Part shown: positions 16,760 to 24,449 of the stretch, piece by piece
Position numbering within the stretch: position 1 is the first letter of the stretch
How the letters are laid out: each line of letters opens with the position of its first letter
Notes under the pieces: model-generated
Database searches by the model: none
Told to the model about the DNA's origin: nothing
Seen by the model: the letters and a program-made list of their open reading frames with translations, nothing else
Position numbers and translations under genes: made by a program
NCBI RefSeq assembly: GCF_027620315.1
Contig: NZ_JAPNNL010000058.1
Coordinates: 1 to 38,557 of the forward strand
Length of the DNA stretch: 38,557 nucleotides
Direction of reading: 5' to 3'
From: Nonomuraea corallina
GTDB lineage: Bacteria; Actinomycetota; Actinomycetes; Streptosporangiales; Streptosporangiaceae

Positions 16760-18252
16760 ACCTCGCCGACCGGCTCCACACCTGCGCCGAACGACTCGGC
16801 GACCGGGCGGTCATCACGCTGGACGACGCGGTGCTCAGCTACCGGGCGCTCGACCTGCTGTCCGCGCGGGTGGCGACGCTGCTGCGCGGGCGCGGCATCG
16901 GGATCGGCGACCGGGTGGCGGTCATGCTGCCGAACGTGCCGGAGTTCGCCGTGGTCTACTACGGGGTGCTGCGCCTGGGCGCCGTCGTGGTGCCGCTCGA
17001 CCCGCTGCTGCGCAGGCGCGAGATCGCCGCGTACGTGAGCGACTGCGGGCCGCGGCTGCTGATCGCCTGGCACGCCTTCGCCGAGACCGCCGAGGCCGGC
17101 GCCGCCGCCACCGGCACCGACTGCTTCTTCGTGGTGCCGGACGAGTTCCGCCGCCTGCTGCGCGGGCTGCCCGCCGACCCGGAGGTCGTCGCGCGGGACG
17201 ACGACGACACCGCGGTGATCCACTACACCGCCGGCACCACGGGCCGGGCCAAGGGCATCGAGCTGACCCACGGCAACCTGGGCGGCAACGCCGCGATCGT
17301 GGCCCGCATGCACGCGCTCGGCGTGGACGACGTGGTGCTCGGCGCGCTGCCGCTCTACCACTCCTTCGGCCAGACGTGCTCGCTCAACGCGACCGTGCAC
17401 GCCGGGGCGCGGCTCACGCTCATGAGCCGCTTCGACGCGGGCCGGGCGCTGGAGGTGATCCGCCGCGACGGGGTGACGGTCTTCCAGGGCGTGCCGACCA
17501 TGTACATCGCGCTGCTCGACCATCCGGGCGCCTCCGACCTGTCGCTGCTGCGCATCTGCGTCTCCGGCGGCGCCCCGCTGCCGCTGGACGTGCTGCGCGC
17601 CTTCGAGGAGCGCTTCGGCTGCGCGATCGTCGAGGGGTACGGGCTCAGCGAGACCTCCGCGGTGGCCGCCACCAACCGGGGCGGCGACGGCCGCCGGGCC
17701 GGCTCGATCGGCTGGCCGGTGCGCGGCATCGAGATGCGGGTGGTCGGCGAGGACGGCCGCCAGGTGCCGTGCGGCGAGGTCGGCGAGATCGTGGTGCGCG
17801 GCCCGAACGTGATGAAGGGCTACTGGAACAATCCGGCCGCCACCGCCGAGGCGATCAAGGACGGCTGGTTCCACACCGGCGACCTGGGGCGGGTGGACGA
17901 GGACGGGTTCTTCTTCCTCGTGGACCGGCGGCGTGACGTGATCCTGCGCGGCGGCTACACGGTCTACCCGCGCGAGGTGGAGGAGGTGCTCTACGAGCAT
18001 CCGGCGGTGCGGCAGGCCGCCGTCATCGGGGTGCCGCACCCGGAGCTGGGCGAGGAGATCGCCGCCGTGGTGGCGCTGCGGGAGCCGGTCGGCGCGGACG
18101 AGCTGCGCGCCTTCGTCAGGGAGCGGGTGGCGGCGTACAAGTATCCCCGGCATGTCGCGATCGTCGGCGAGCTCCCGGTGAGCCCGACCGGCAAGATCCT
18201 CAAACGCGCGATCACGCTCCCGCAGGCCGGCGCCGATCGCGGCCTGGTCTGA
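16756..18252 (+). CDS. AMP-forming acyl-CoA synthetase/ligase (ANL superfamily)
   Basis: 498 residues from the ATG at 16756, within the PucR stop, with no strong Shine-Dalgarno, so translation is probably coupled. Adenylate-forming motifs in order: phosphate loop HYTAGTTGRAKG (156-167), ALPLYHSFGQ, GYGLSETS (294-301), GYWNNPAATAEAIKDGWFHTGDLG, RRRDVILRGGYTVYPREVEE (hinge) and the catalytic lysine in PTGKILKR (Lys480). It should convert a carboxylate, ATP and CoA to acyl-CoA, AMP and PPi. The motifs are generic for medium/long-chain or aryl-CoA ligases, so the acid is unknown. Position between a PucR activator and a TetR repressor, with ABC importers on both sides, suggests it activates the imported compound. 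Its stop abuts the tetR stop. Confidence 0.93.
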   Translation: MNLADRLHTCAERLGDRAVITLDDAVLSYRALDLLSARVATLLRGRGIGIGDRVAVMLPNVPEFAVVYYGVLRLGAVVVPLDPLLRRREIAAYVSDCGPRLLIAWHAFAETAEAGAAATGTDCFFVVPDEFRRLLRGLPADPEVVARDDDDTAVIHYTAGTTGRAKGIELTHGNLGGNAAIVARMHALGVDDVVLGALPLYHSFGQTCSLNATVHAGARLTLMSRFDAGRALEVIRRDGVTVFQGVPTMYIALLDHPGASDLSLLRICVSGGAPLPLDVLRAFEERFGCAIVEGYGLSETSAVAATNRGGDGRRAGSIGWPVRGIEMRVVGEDGRQVPCGEVGEIVVRGPNVMKGYWNNPAATAEAIKDGWFHTGDLGRVDEDGFFFLVDRRRDVILRGGYTVYPREVEEVLYEHPAVRQAAVIGVPHPELGEEIAAVVALREPVGADELRAFVRERVAAYKYPRHVAIVGELPVSPTGKILKRAITLPQAGADRGLV

Positions 18253-18891
18253 TCAGGAGCCCGGCTGGGTGGAGCGCAGCCACCGCAGGGCGCCTCTCGA
18301 CAGCGCGACCAGCACGTCCACGGCCTCCTCCAGCTCGGGGTAGCGGCCTTCCAGGTGGCCGAGCGCCAGGGCGTTGGTGGCCGCGTTGATGCCTTCGGCG
18401 ATCATCTCCAGGCGGCGGCGGTCGCGCTCGTTGTCGGCGGTGTAGCCGAGGGCGGCCAGGTCGGCCGCGTGGTGGTCGCGGTAGGCCTTGGCGCTCTCCA
18501 GCGCGAAGTCGCGCAGCGGCGAGGACGGGTCGTGGCGGGCGCGCAACTGCAGGCGCAGCAGCTCGGGATGCCGGGAGATGGCCTCCAGCGGGATGCGGAA
18601 GGTGTCGCGGTGGCTCTCCAGCTCGGTGGGGGCCTCGCGAGCCTGGCGGCGGGCCTCGCGCATGGCCCGGCGCAGGCGCTCGCCACCCTCGTCGCCCAGA
18701 GCGCGCAACAGGTCCTGCTTGTCCCTGAAGTGGACGTAGAAGCTGGACTGCGCGATGCCGGCGGCCTTGGCGACCTTGACCGTGGTCAGGCCCGCCTCGC
18801 CCTCCTCGTCGAGGATCCGCAGCGCGGCCCTGATGAGCCTGCGCCTGGTCAGATCCTTGGCCTCACTCCTGGTGAGCGGTGTGTTGGTCAC
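18253..18891 (-). CDS. TetR-family repressor of the oligopeptide-type operon
   Basis: 212 residues from the GTG at 18891, which has GAGAGAGG at good spacing; the GTG at 18897 has that purine run directly against it and is less likely. The TetR DNA-binding domain covers about 15-60: RRRLIRAALRILDEEGEAGLTTVKVAKAAGIAQSSFYVHFRDKQDLLRAL. The rest is the helical ligand/dimer domain with several acidic and His residues (ISRHPELLRLQLRARHD, YRDHHAADLAALGY). TetR neighbours of acyl-CoA genes often sense acyl-CoA esters, but this is inference. It diverges from the binding-protein operon over a 26-bp palindrome, with an extra half-site near its own start, implying autoregulation. The tail is convergent and zero-gap with the acyl-CoA synthetase. 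Confidence 0.9.
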   Translation of the reverse strand: MTNTPLTRSEAKDLTRRRLIRAALRILDEEGEAGLTTVKVAKAAGIAQSSFYVHFRDKQDLLRALGDEGGERLRRAMREARRQAREAPTELESHRDTFRIPLEAISRHPELLRLQLRARHDPSSPLRDFALESAKAYRDHHAADLAALGYTADNERDRRRLEMIAEGINAATNALALGHLEGRYPELEEAVDVLVALSRGALRWLRSTQPGS

Positions 18892-18907
18892 GGGCACCTC
18901 TCTCGTC

Positions 18908-18915
18908 CACCGATA
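18908..18915. promoter_or_regulatory. Extra TetR operator half-site
   Basis: CACCGATA at 18908-18915 repeats exactly the half-site CACCGATA (18973-18980) of the 26-bp palindrome. It lies 17-24 bp upstream of the tetR start, where binding could shut tetR itself down. Only one half is exact; the opposite half (TAGTGTGG) is degenerate. Confidence 0.4.
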
Positions 18916-18959
18916 ACTCTAGTGTGGTCGCTCCCCCGGTAACGATCGTGCTCTGGCGC

Positions 18960-18987
18960 TTGTGCGGATTTTCACCGATAGTACTAT
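18960..18987 (+). promoter_or_regulatory. Predicted promoter of the oligopeptide-type ABC/acyl-CoA dehydrogenase operon
   Basis: TTGTGC (18960-18965) and TACTAT (18982-18987) are 16 nt apart. The -10 is the exact centre of the 26-bp palindrome, so repressor and polymerase could not bind together. Transcription would start near 18994, leaving a 5' leader of about 35 nt with a strong GGGAGGAGG ribosome site before 19029. Confidence 0.5.
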
Positions 18988-18995
18988 CGGTGAAA
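18970..18995. promoter_or_regulatory. 26-bp perfect palindrome, probable TetR operator
   Basis: The left arm TTTCACCGATAGT (18970-18982) is the exact reverse complement of the right arm (18983-18995), with no mismatch and no spacer. Lengths of 15-30 bp are usual for TetR operators. It lies between tetR and the operon it should control, across the -10. Confidence 0.8.
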
Positions 18996-19028
18996 TTGCT
19001 CTCGGGGGGATGTCCGGGAGGAGGCGTG

Positions 19029-20657
19029 ATGAAACGCTGGAAGACGCCGTTGGCGCTCGCGCTGGCGGTTATGACGTTGGTGGCGTGCAGCGGTGAGCGG
19101 CCCACCGCCGAACCGGCCGGTGAGGCGCCGGCGGACTCGTCGTCGCCCAAGGCGGGCGGACGGCTGGTGTACGGGCTGAGCGCCGACGCCAACGGGCTCA
19201 ACCCGGTGACCGACCAGTTCGCGGCGCAGAGCTACAGCATGGTCACCACCATCATCGAACCCCTGGTGAGCGTGGACGCCGCCGGCGACTGGAAGCCGTA
19301 CCTGGCCGAATCGCTCACCCCCAACGACGCCTACGACGAATGGGCGATCAAGGTCAGGGAGGGCATCTCCTTCCACGACGGCATCGCGCTGACCGGCGAC
19401 ATCGTCAAGGCCAACCTGGAGGCGCAGAAGGCGTCGCCGCTCAACACGGCCGTCTTCCAGCCGCTCGACTCGGTCGAGCTCACCGACCCGATGACCGTCA
19501 CGGTCAAGCTCAAGCAGCCCTGGGTCGCCTTCCCCTACTACCTGGCCGCCCAGGTCGGCATGATCGTGCCGCCCTCGTCGCTGACCGACCCCCGCACCGC
19601 CAGCCTCAAACCGGTCGGCACCGGCCCGTTCATGTTCAAGGAGTACGTCCCGGACAGCCGGATGGTGGTGACCAAGAACCCCCGCTACTGGCGCGAGGGC
19701 CTGCCGTACCTGGACGAGGTCGAGTTCCGCATCCTGCCCGACAGCCAGACCCGGGCCCAGACGCTGGAGGCCGGCGGCATCGACGCCATGGGCACCACCC
19801 GCGACGAGGACATCACCAAGTACGGCGGGCAGAAGGACGCCTACGCCGTGTACCGGACGCAGGGCATGCCCGTGCCGGAGTACACGTTCATGCTCAACAC
19901 CGCCGTCCCGCCGCTCGACGACGTCCGGGTGCGCCGCGCCCTCGCCCACGCCACCGACCGCGCCGCCGTCGTCTCCACCCTGCGCGGCGGGCTGACGGAG
20001 CCGGCCGACGGGCCGTGGCCCAAGGACTCCAAGTGGTACTCCGACCAGGGCGGCTACCCCGACTACGACCTGGCCAAGGCCACCGCCCTGGTGAAGGAGG
20101 TGGAGGCGGAGAAGGGCCCGATCAAGTTCGAGGTGATCTCCACCCCCGACCCCAACACCATGCAGGGCGTCGAACTGGCCCAGGACATGTGGCGCAAGGC
20201 CGGCATCGACGTGACGATCAAGCAGGCGGACCAGCCCGACCTGATCAACCGCGCGGTCGTCGGCAACTACCAGGCCACGGTGTGGACCGCGTTCTCCTCC
20301 TCCGACCCCGACGGCGAGTACATCTGGCTGCACCAGGCCTACGCCCAGCCCGTCGGCAACGTCTCGCTCAACTTCACCCGGTTCAAGGACGAGCGGCTCA
20401 GCAAGGCGCTCGACGCCGGCCGGATGTCCCCCGACGAGGCGACCCGCAAGAAGGCGTACGCCACCGTCCAGGAGCGGCTGCGCGACCAGGTGCCGTACGT
20501 CTTCCTCGACCACCTCACCACCGGGGCCATCATCACCAGGGCCAAGGTCCGCGGCATCGGCGAGCAACTGCTGCCCGACGGGGAGAAGGGCCTGCCGCTG
20601 ACCGGCTCGCCCATCCCGTACCACCCGTTCTCCCAGATCTGGGTCACCAAGCAGTGA
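19029..20657 (+). CDS. Family 5 (oligopeptide/dipeptide-type) ABC substrate-binding lipoprotein
   Basis: 542 residues from the ATG at 19029 after GGGAGGAGG. The signal peptide ends in a lipobox (TLVAC, Cys about 20), followed by a Pro/Ala/Ser linker. The SBP_bac_5 domain shows GGRLVYGLSADANGLNPVTDQ, IIEPLVSVDAAGDWKPYLAESLTPND, the family hallmark IKVREGISFHDGIALTGDIVKANLE, GTGPFMFKEYVPDSRMVVTKNPRYW and DDVRVRRALAHATDRAAVV. Related proteins bind oligopeptides, nickel, opines, glutathione or sugars, so the ligand is open. It leads an operon of five genes with permease, permease-ATPase fusion, ATPase and acyl-CoA dehydrogenase, presumably repressed by the divergent TetR. Confidence 0.92.
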   Translation: MKRWKTPLALALAVMTLVACSGERPTAEPAGEAPADSSSPKAGGRLVYGLSADANGLNPVTDQFAAQSYSMVTTIIEPLVSVDAAGDWKPYLAESLTPNDAYDEWAIKVREGISFHDGIALTGDIVKANLEAQKASPLNTAVFQPLDSVELTDPMTVTVKLKQPWVAFPYYLAAQVGMIVPPSSLTDPRTASLKPVGTGPFMFKEYVPDSRMVVTKNPRYWREGLPYLDEVEFRILPDSQTRAQTLEAGGIDAMGTTRDEDITKYGGQKDAYAVYRTQGMPVPEYTFMLNTAVPPLDDVRVRRALAHATDRAAVVSTLRGGLTEPADGPWPKDSKWYSDQGGYPDYDLAKATALVKEVEAEKGPIKFEVISTPDPNTMQGVELAQDMWRKAGIDVTIKQADQPDLINRAVVGNYQATVWTAFSSSDPDGEYIWLHQAYAQPVGNVSLNFTRFKDERLSKALDAGRMSPDEATRKKAYATVQERLRDQVPYVFLDHLTTGAIITRAKVRGIGEQLLPDGEKGLPLTGSPIPYHPFSQIWVTKQ

Positions 20658-21595
20658 TCCTCGCCGTCAACCGGCTCATCCGGCTCATGGTCGTGCTGCT
20701 GGTGGTGACGTTCCTGTCGTACCTGCTGCTCAACTTCCTGCCGGGTGACCCCGTCACGCAGATCCTCGGCATCTCGGCCACGGAGGAGGCCCGCGCGCAG
20801 CTCCGCGCCGACATGGGGCTCGACCAGCCGCTGATGGTCCGCTACGCCGACTGGCTGGGCGGCCTGCTCACCGGCGACTGGGGCACCTCCTACATCTCCC
20901 GGGTGCCGGTCGCCGACGAGCTGATCGAGCGGCTGCCCGTCACGCTGGAGCTGCTCGTCGCCGCGCAGCTCGTGGCGCTCGGCCTGGCGATCCCGGTGGG
21001 CGTGGCCGCCGCCCGCCGGGCCGGCGGCGCCCTCGACCAGGCGCTCACCGCGATGAGCTTCGCGCTGCTGTCGACGCCGGTGTTCGTGCTCGGCGTGCTG
21101 CTCATCCTGGTCTTCGCCGTCACCTGGCAGATCGTGCCCGCCACCGGGTGGACGCCCATCTCGGTGGACCTGGGCTGGAACCTCACCTCGGTGCTGCTGC
21201 CCGCCGTCACGCTCGGCTGCGGGCAGCTCGCCGTCTACGCCCGGCTCCTGCGCGCCGACCTGATCGCGACCCTCCAGGAGGACTACATCACGCTGGCCAG
21301 GGCGCGCGGCCTGTCGCCGCGCCGCATCCTGTGGCGGCACGCGCTGCGGCCCTCCGCGATCTCGCTGATCACCGCCGTGGGACTCAACCTCGGCGCCCTC
21401 ATCGGCGGCACGGTGATCATCGAAACGCTCTTCGGGCTGCCCGGCATCGGGCGGCTCATCGTCGACTCCATCTTCTCCCGCGACTATCTGACCGTGCAGG
21501 GAGGCGTCGTGCTGATCTCGGTCGGCTACGTACTGGTCAACTTCCTGGTGGACGTCGTGTACGCGGTCGTCGACCCGAGGATCCGTCGTGCGTAG
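20654..21595 (+). CDS. DppB-type ABC transporter permease
   Basis: 313 residues from a GTG at 20654 that overlaps the preceding stop (GTGA). The N-terminal helix (LIRLMVVLLVVTFLSYLLLNFLPGDP) and the sequence ATEEARAQLRADMGLDQPLMVRYADWLGGLLTGDWGTSY are the hallmark of DppB/OppB permeases. The coupling (EAA) loop is EDYITLARARGLSPRRILWRHALRPS, and GGTVIIETLFGLPGIGRLIVDSIFSRDY follows. About six helices. It forms the channel with the permease half of the next protein. Confidence 0.93.
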   Translation: MILAVNRLIRLMVVLLVVTFLSYLLLNFLPGDPVTQILGISATEEARAQLRADMGLDQPLMVRYADWLGGLLTGDWGTSYISRVPVADELIERLPVTLELLVAAQLVALGLAIPVGVAAARRAGGALDQALTAMSFALLSTPVFVLGVLLILVFAVTWQIVPATGWTPISVDLGWNLTSVLLPAVTLGCGQLAVYARLLRADLIATLQEDYITLARARGLSPRRILWRHALRPSAISLITAVGLNLGALIGGTVIIETLFGLPGIGRLIVDSIFSRDYLTVQGGVVLISVGYVLVNFLVDVVYAVVDPRIRRA

Positions 21596-23471
21596 GCGCC
21601 TGGGACCGGGATTCTGGCTCGCGACCGCCTGGATCGGGCTGATCGTGGCCGCCGCCGCGCTGGCCGACCTGCTGCCCATCGCCGGCTACGACGACACGCT
21701 GGTCGGCCCGCCCCGGTCGGCGCCCAGCGCCGAGCACCCGTTCGGCACCGACGGTCTCGGCCGCGACGTGTTCAGCCGCGTCGTGCACGGCGCCCGCGTC
21801 TCCCTCGGCGTGGGCATCGGCGCGGTGGTGCTGGGCCTGGGCCTCGGCGCGCCGCTCGGCATCCTGGCCGGATACCGCAAGGGCCTCGCCGACTCGGTGA
21901 TCATGGCGGCCAACGACATCGCGCTGGCCTTCCCCTCGCTGGTGTTCGCGCTGGCCGTGGTGGCGTTCGCCGGGGCCAGCCTGCGCAACGTGCTCATCGT
22001 GCTCGGCGTGCTGGGCATCCCCGCCTGGGTCCGGCTGATCCGCGGCACCACGCTCGCCTTCGCCGAGCGGGAGTTCGTGCTCGCCGCCCGGGTGCTCGGC
22101 GTACGGGACCGGCGCATCCTGTGGCGGGAGATCATGCCGAACGTGGCGGTCCCGGCCGCCTCCTACGCCTTCATCGGGATGGCCGTGGTCATCGTGGCCG
22201 AGGGCAGCCTGGCCTTCCTCGGCCTGTCGGTGCAGGCGCCCACGCCGACCTGGGGCGGGCTCATCAACGAGGGCCGCACGCTGATGGAGGACGCCCCGCA
22301 CGTGGTGCTGGCGCCGTCGATCGTCATGTTCCTCACCGTGCTCGCGTTCAACCTGGTCGGCGACCGGCTGCGGGCGCTGACCGACGTACGGCAGAGCGGG
22401 CTGGAGCCGGCCCGGCAGGCCGCGCCGCTGCCCGCGGGCCCCGCGCCGCGCCCCGTCACCGGCGCCCTGCTCCAGGTCGAGGACCTGCGCACGCACATCC
22501 ACACGCCGCGCGGCACCGTCAAGGCGGTCGACGGGGTGTCCTTCACCCTGGAGCGCGGCAGGACCCTGGCGATCGTGGGCGAGTCCGGGTCCGGCAAGTC
22601 GATGCTGATCCGTACCATCCTCGGCCTGCTGCCCGCCACCGAGGTGTCCCGGGGCGGGCACGTCCACCTCGAAGGCGACGACCTGACGGCGTTCACGCCC
22701 GAGGAGATGCGCCAGGTGCTCGGCCGCCGGCTCGGCACCGTCTTCCAGGACCCGATGACCGCGCTCAACCCGGTGCGCACCATCGGCACCCAGGTGACCG
22801 AGCCGCTCCGGGTGCACCTGGGCATGAACCGCCGGCAGGCCCGTCAGGAGGCCGAGCGGCTGCTCGCCTCGGTCGGCATCCCCGACCCGGCCCGCATGCT
22901 GCGCCGCTACCCGCACCAGCTCTCCGGCGGGATGCGCCAGCGGGTCACGATCGCCATGGCGCTGTCCTGCGGCCCCGACGTGCTCTTCGCCGACGAGCCC
23001 ACCACCGCGCTCGACGTCACCATCCAGGACCAGGTGCTCCGCCTCATCCACCGGCTGCGCGAGGAACGCGACATGGCCGTGGTGCTGGTCAGCCACGACC
23101 TGTCGGTGGTGCGGCAGTGGGCCGACGAGGTGATCGTCATGTACGCGGGCAAGGTCGTCGAACGCGGCCCCGCGGAGCAGGTCTTCACCCGGCCCCGGAT
23201 GCCGTACACCGAGGCCCTGCTCCAGGCGGCGCCCCGGCTCACCGACCCGTCCCACCACCGGCTGCGCGTCATCCCCGGCCGCCCGCCGGACCTGTCCGAC
23301 GTGCCGCCGGGCTGCCCGTTCCGGCCGCGCTGCGCGTACGCCCAGGACCGGTGCGCCGAGGAGGCCCCGCCGCTGCTCGCGGAGGCCGGCGACCACCACT
23401 ACGCCTGCTGGCACCCGACCGGCACGGCCGTCAGCGACACACCAGAGGGAGCCGAGACGCATGGCCGGTAG
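21588..23471 (+). CDS. Fused DppC-type permease and DppD-type ATPase
   Basis: 627 residues from a GTG at 21588, overlapping the previous gene by 8 bp. Residues 1-265 are a DppC-type permease (HPFGTDGLGRDVFSRVVHGARVSL; coupling loop EFVLAARVLGVRDRRILWREIMPN; LAFLGLSVQAPTPTWGGLINEG). A Pro/Ala linker (270-292) joins it to an ATPase: Walker A GESGSGKS (331-338), signature LSGG (445-448), Walker B LFADEP (466-471), switch His503. The oligopeptide-transporter C-terminal extension with paired cysteines (CPFRPRCAYAQDRC) closes the protein. Such fusions occur in actinobacterial oligopeptide/nickel transporters and fix one ATPase per permease. The reading frame is continuous, so this is a real fusion and not a frameshift artefact. 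Confidence 0.93.
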   Translation: MRRRLGPGFWLATAWIGLIVAAAALADLLPIAGYDDTLVGPPRSAPSAEHPFGTDGLGRDVFSRVVHGARVSLGVGIGAVVLGLGLGAPLGILAGYRKGLADSVIMAANDIALAFPSLVFALAVVAFAGASLRNVLIVLGVLGIPAWVRLIRGTTLAFAEREFVLAARVLGVRDRRILWREIMPNVAVPAASYAFIGMAVVIVAEGSLAFLGLSVQAPTPTWGGLINEGRTLMEDAPHVVLAPSIVMFLTVLAFNLVGDRLRALTDVRQSGLEPARQAAPLPAGPAPRPVTGALLQVEDLRTHIHTPRGTVKAVDGVSFTLERGRTLAIVGESGSGKSMLIRTILGLLPATEVSRGGHVHLEGDDLTAFTPEEMRQVLGRRLGTVFQDPMTALNPVRTIGTQVTEPLRVHLGMNRRQARQEAERLLASVGIPDPARMLRRYPHQLSGGMRQRVTIAMALSCGPDVLFADEPTTALDVTIQDQVLRLIHRLREERDMAVVLVSHDLSVVRQWADEVIVMYAGKVVERGPAEQVFTRPRMPYTEALLQAAPRLTDPSHHRLRVIPGRPPDLSDVPPGCPFRPRCAYAQDRCAEEAPPLLAEAGDHHYACWHPTGTAVSDTPEGAETHGR

Positions 23472-24438
23472 CGGGACGGCGCACCTGCGCCCGCGTGACG
23501 AGGTGCTGCTTCAGGTCGAGAATCTGTACGTGGAGTTCCCCGCCGGACGCGGCCGCACGGTCAGAGCGGTCTCCGGCGTGAGCTTCGACCTGGCCAGAGG
23601 CGAGACGCTGGGCATCGTCGGCGAGTCCGGGTGCGGCAAGTCGAGCACCGCCAAGGCGCTCGTCCAGCTCCCCCGCCCACGGGCCGGGGCAGTGCGGCTG
23701 GACGGGCTCGACCTGACCACGCTGCGCGGCGAGGCGCTGCGCCGGGTCAGGCGGCGGCTGCAGATGATCTTCCAGGACCCGATCTCGTCGCTGAACCCGC
23801 GCCGCCGCGTCCGGGAGATCGTCGAGGAGGGCCCGCTGGTGTGGGGGTCCGGCACCGGCAAGGTGGACGAGGTCCTGGAGGCCGTCGGCCTGGACCCGGC
23901 GACGGCCGCGGTGCGGCGGCCGCACGAGTTCTCCGGCGGGCAGTGCCAGCGCGTCTCGATCGCGCGGGCGCTGGTGCTGGAGCCGGAGGTGGTGATCTGC
24001 GACGAGCCGGTGTCGGCGCTGGACGTGTCAGTGCAGGCGCAGATCCTCGCCCTGCTGGAGGACCTCAAGGAGCGCTACCGGCTGACGCTGGTGTTCATCG
24101 CGCACGACCTGGCCGTGGTGAAGAACATCAGCGACCGGATCATGGTGATGTACCTCGGCAAGACGTGCGAGCTGGCGCCCAGCGAGGAGCTCATCGCCCG
24201 CCCCGCCCACCCCTACACCAAGGCGCTGCTCGCCGCCATCCCCGGCAGCGGGCTCGACCTTCCCCCGGCGGACCGGCTCATCAGCGGCGAGCCGCCGTCG
24301 CCGGTCGACCCGCCGTCCGGCTGCCGCTTCCGTACCCGCTGCCCGCGCGCCGCCGAGCGGTGCGCGCGCGAGGAACCCGAGATCCGCCCGGTGAACGGCG
24401 GCGACCACTACGTCGCCTGCCACTTCCCCGACATCTAG
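23461..24438 (+). CDS. DppF/OppF-type ABC transporter ATPase
   Basis: 325 residues from the ATG at 23461, 11 bp inside the previous gene, with GAGGGAG upstream. Walker A GESGCGKS (54-61), Q-loop QMIFQDPISSLNPRRRV (typical of OppF/DppF), signature FSGGQCQRVSIARAL, Walker B VVICDEPVSALDVSVQAQ and switch His in FIAHDLAVVKN are intact. The C-terminal oligo_HPY-type tail contains PPSGCRFRTRCPRAAERC. It supplies the second ATPase of the importer. Confidence 0.94.
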   Translation: MAGSGTAHLRPRDEVLLQVENLYVEFPAGRGRTVRAVSGVSFDLARGETLGIVGESGCGKSSTAKALVQLPRPRAGAVRLDGLDLTTLRGEALRRVRRRLQMIFQDPISSLNPRRRVREIVEEGPLVWGSGTGKVDEVLEAVGLDPATAAVRRPHEFSGGQCQRVSIARALVLEPEVVICDEPVSALDVSVQAQILALLEDLKERYRLTLVFIAHDLAVVKNISDRIMVMYLGKTCELAPSEELIARPAHPYTKALLAAIPGSGLDLPPADRLISGEPPSPVDPPSGCRFRTRCPRAAERCAREEPEIRPVNGGDHYVACHFPDI

Positions 24439-24449
24439 GAGACCGTCTC

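Noticed and set aside
18895..18897. GTG at 18897 as tetR start
   Set aside because: The purine-rich ribosome site touches this GTG directly, while the GTG at 18891 has normal spacing.
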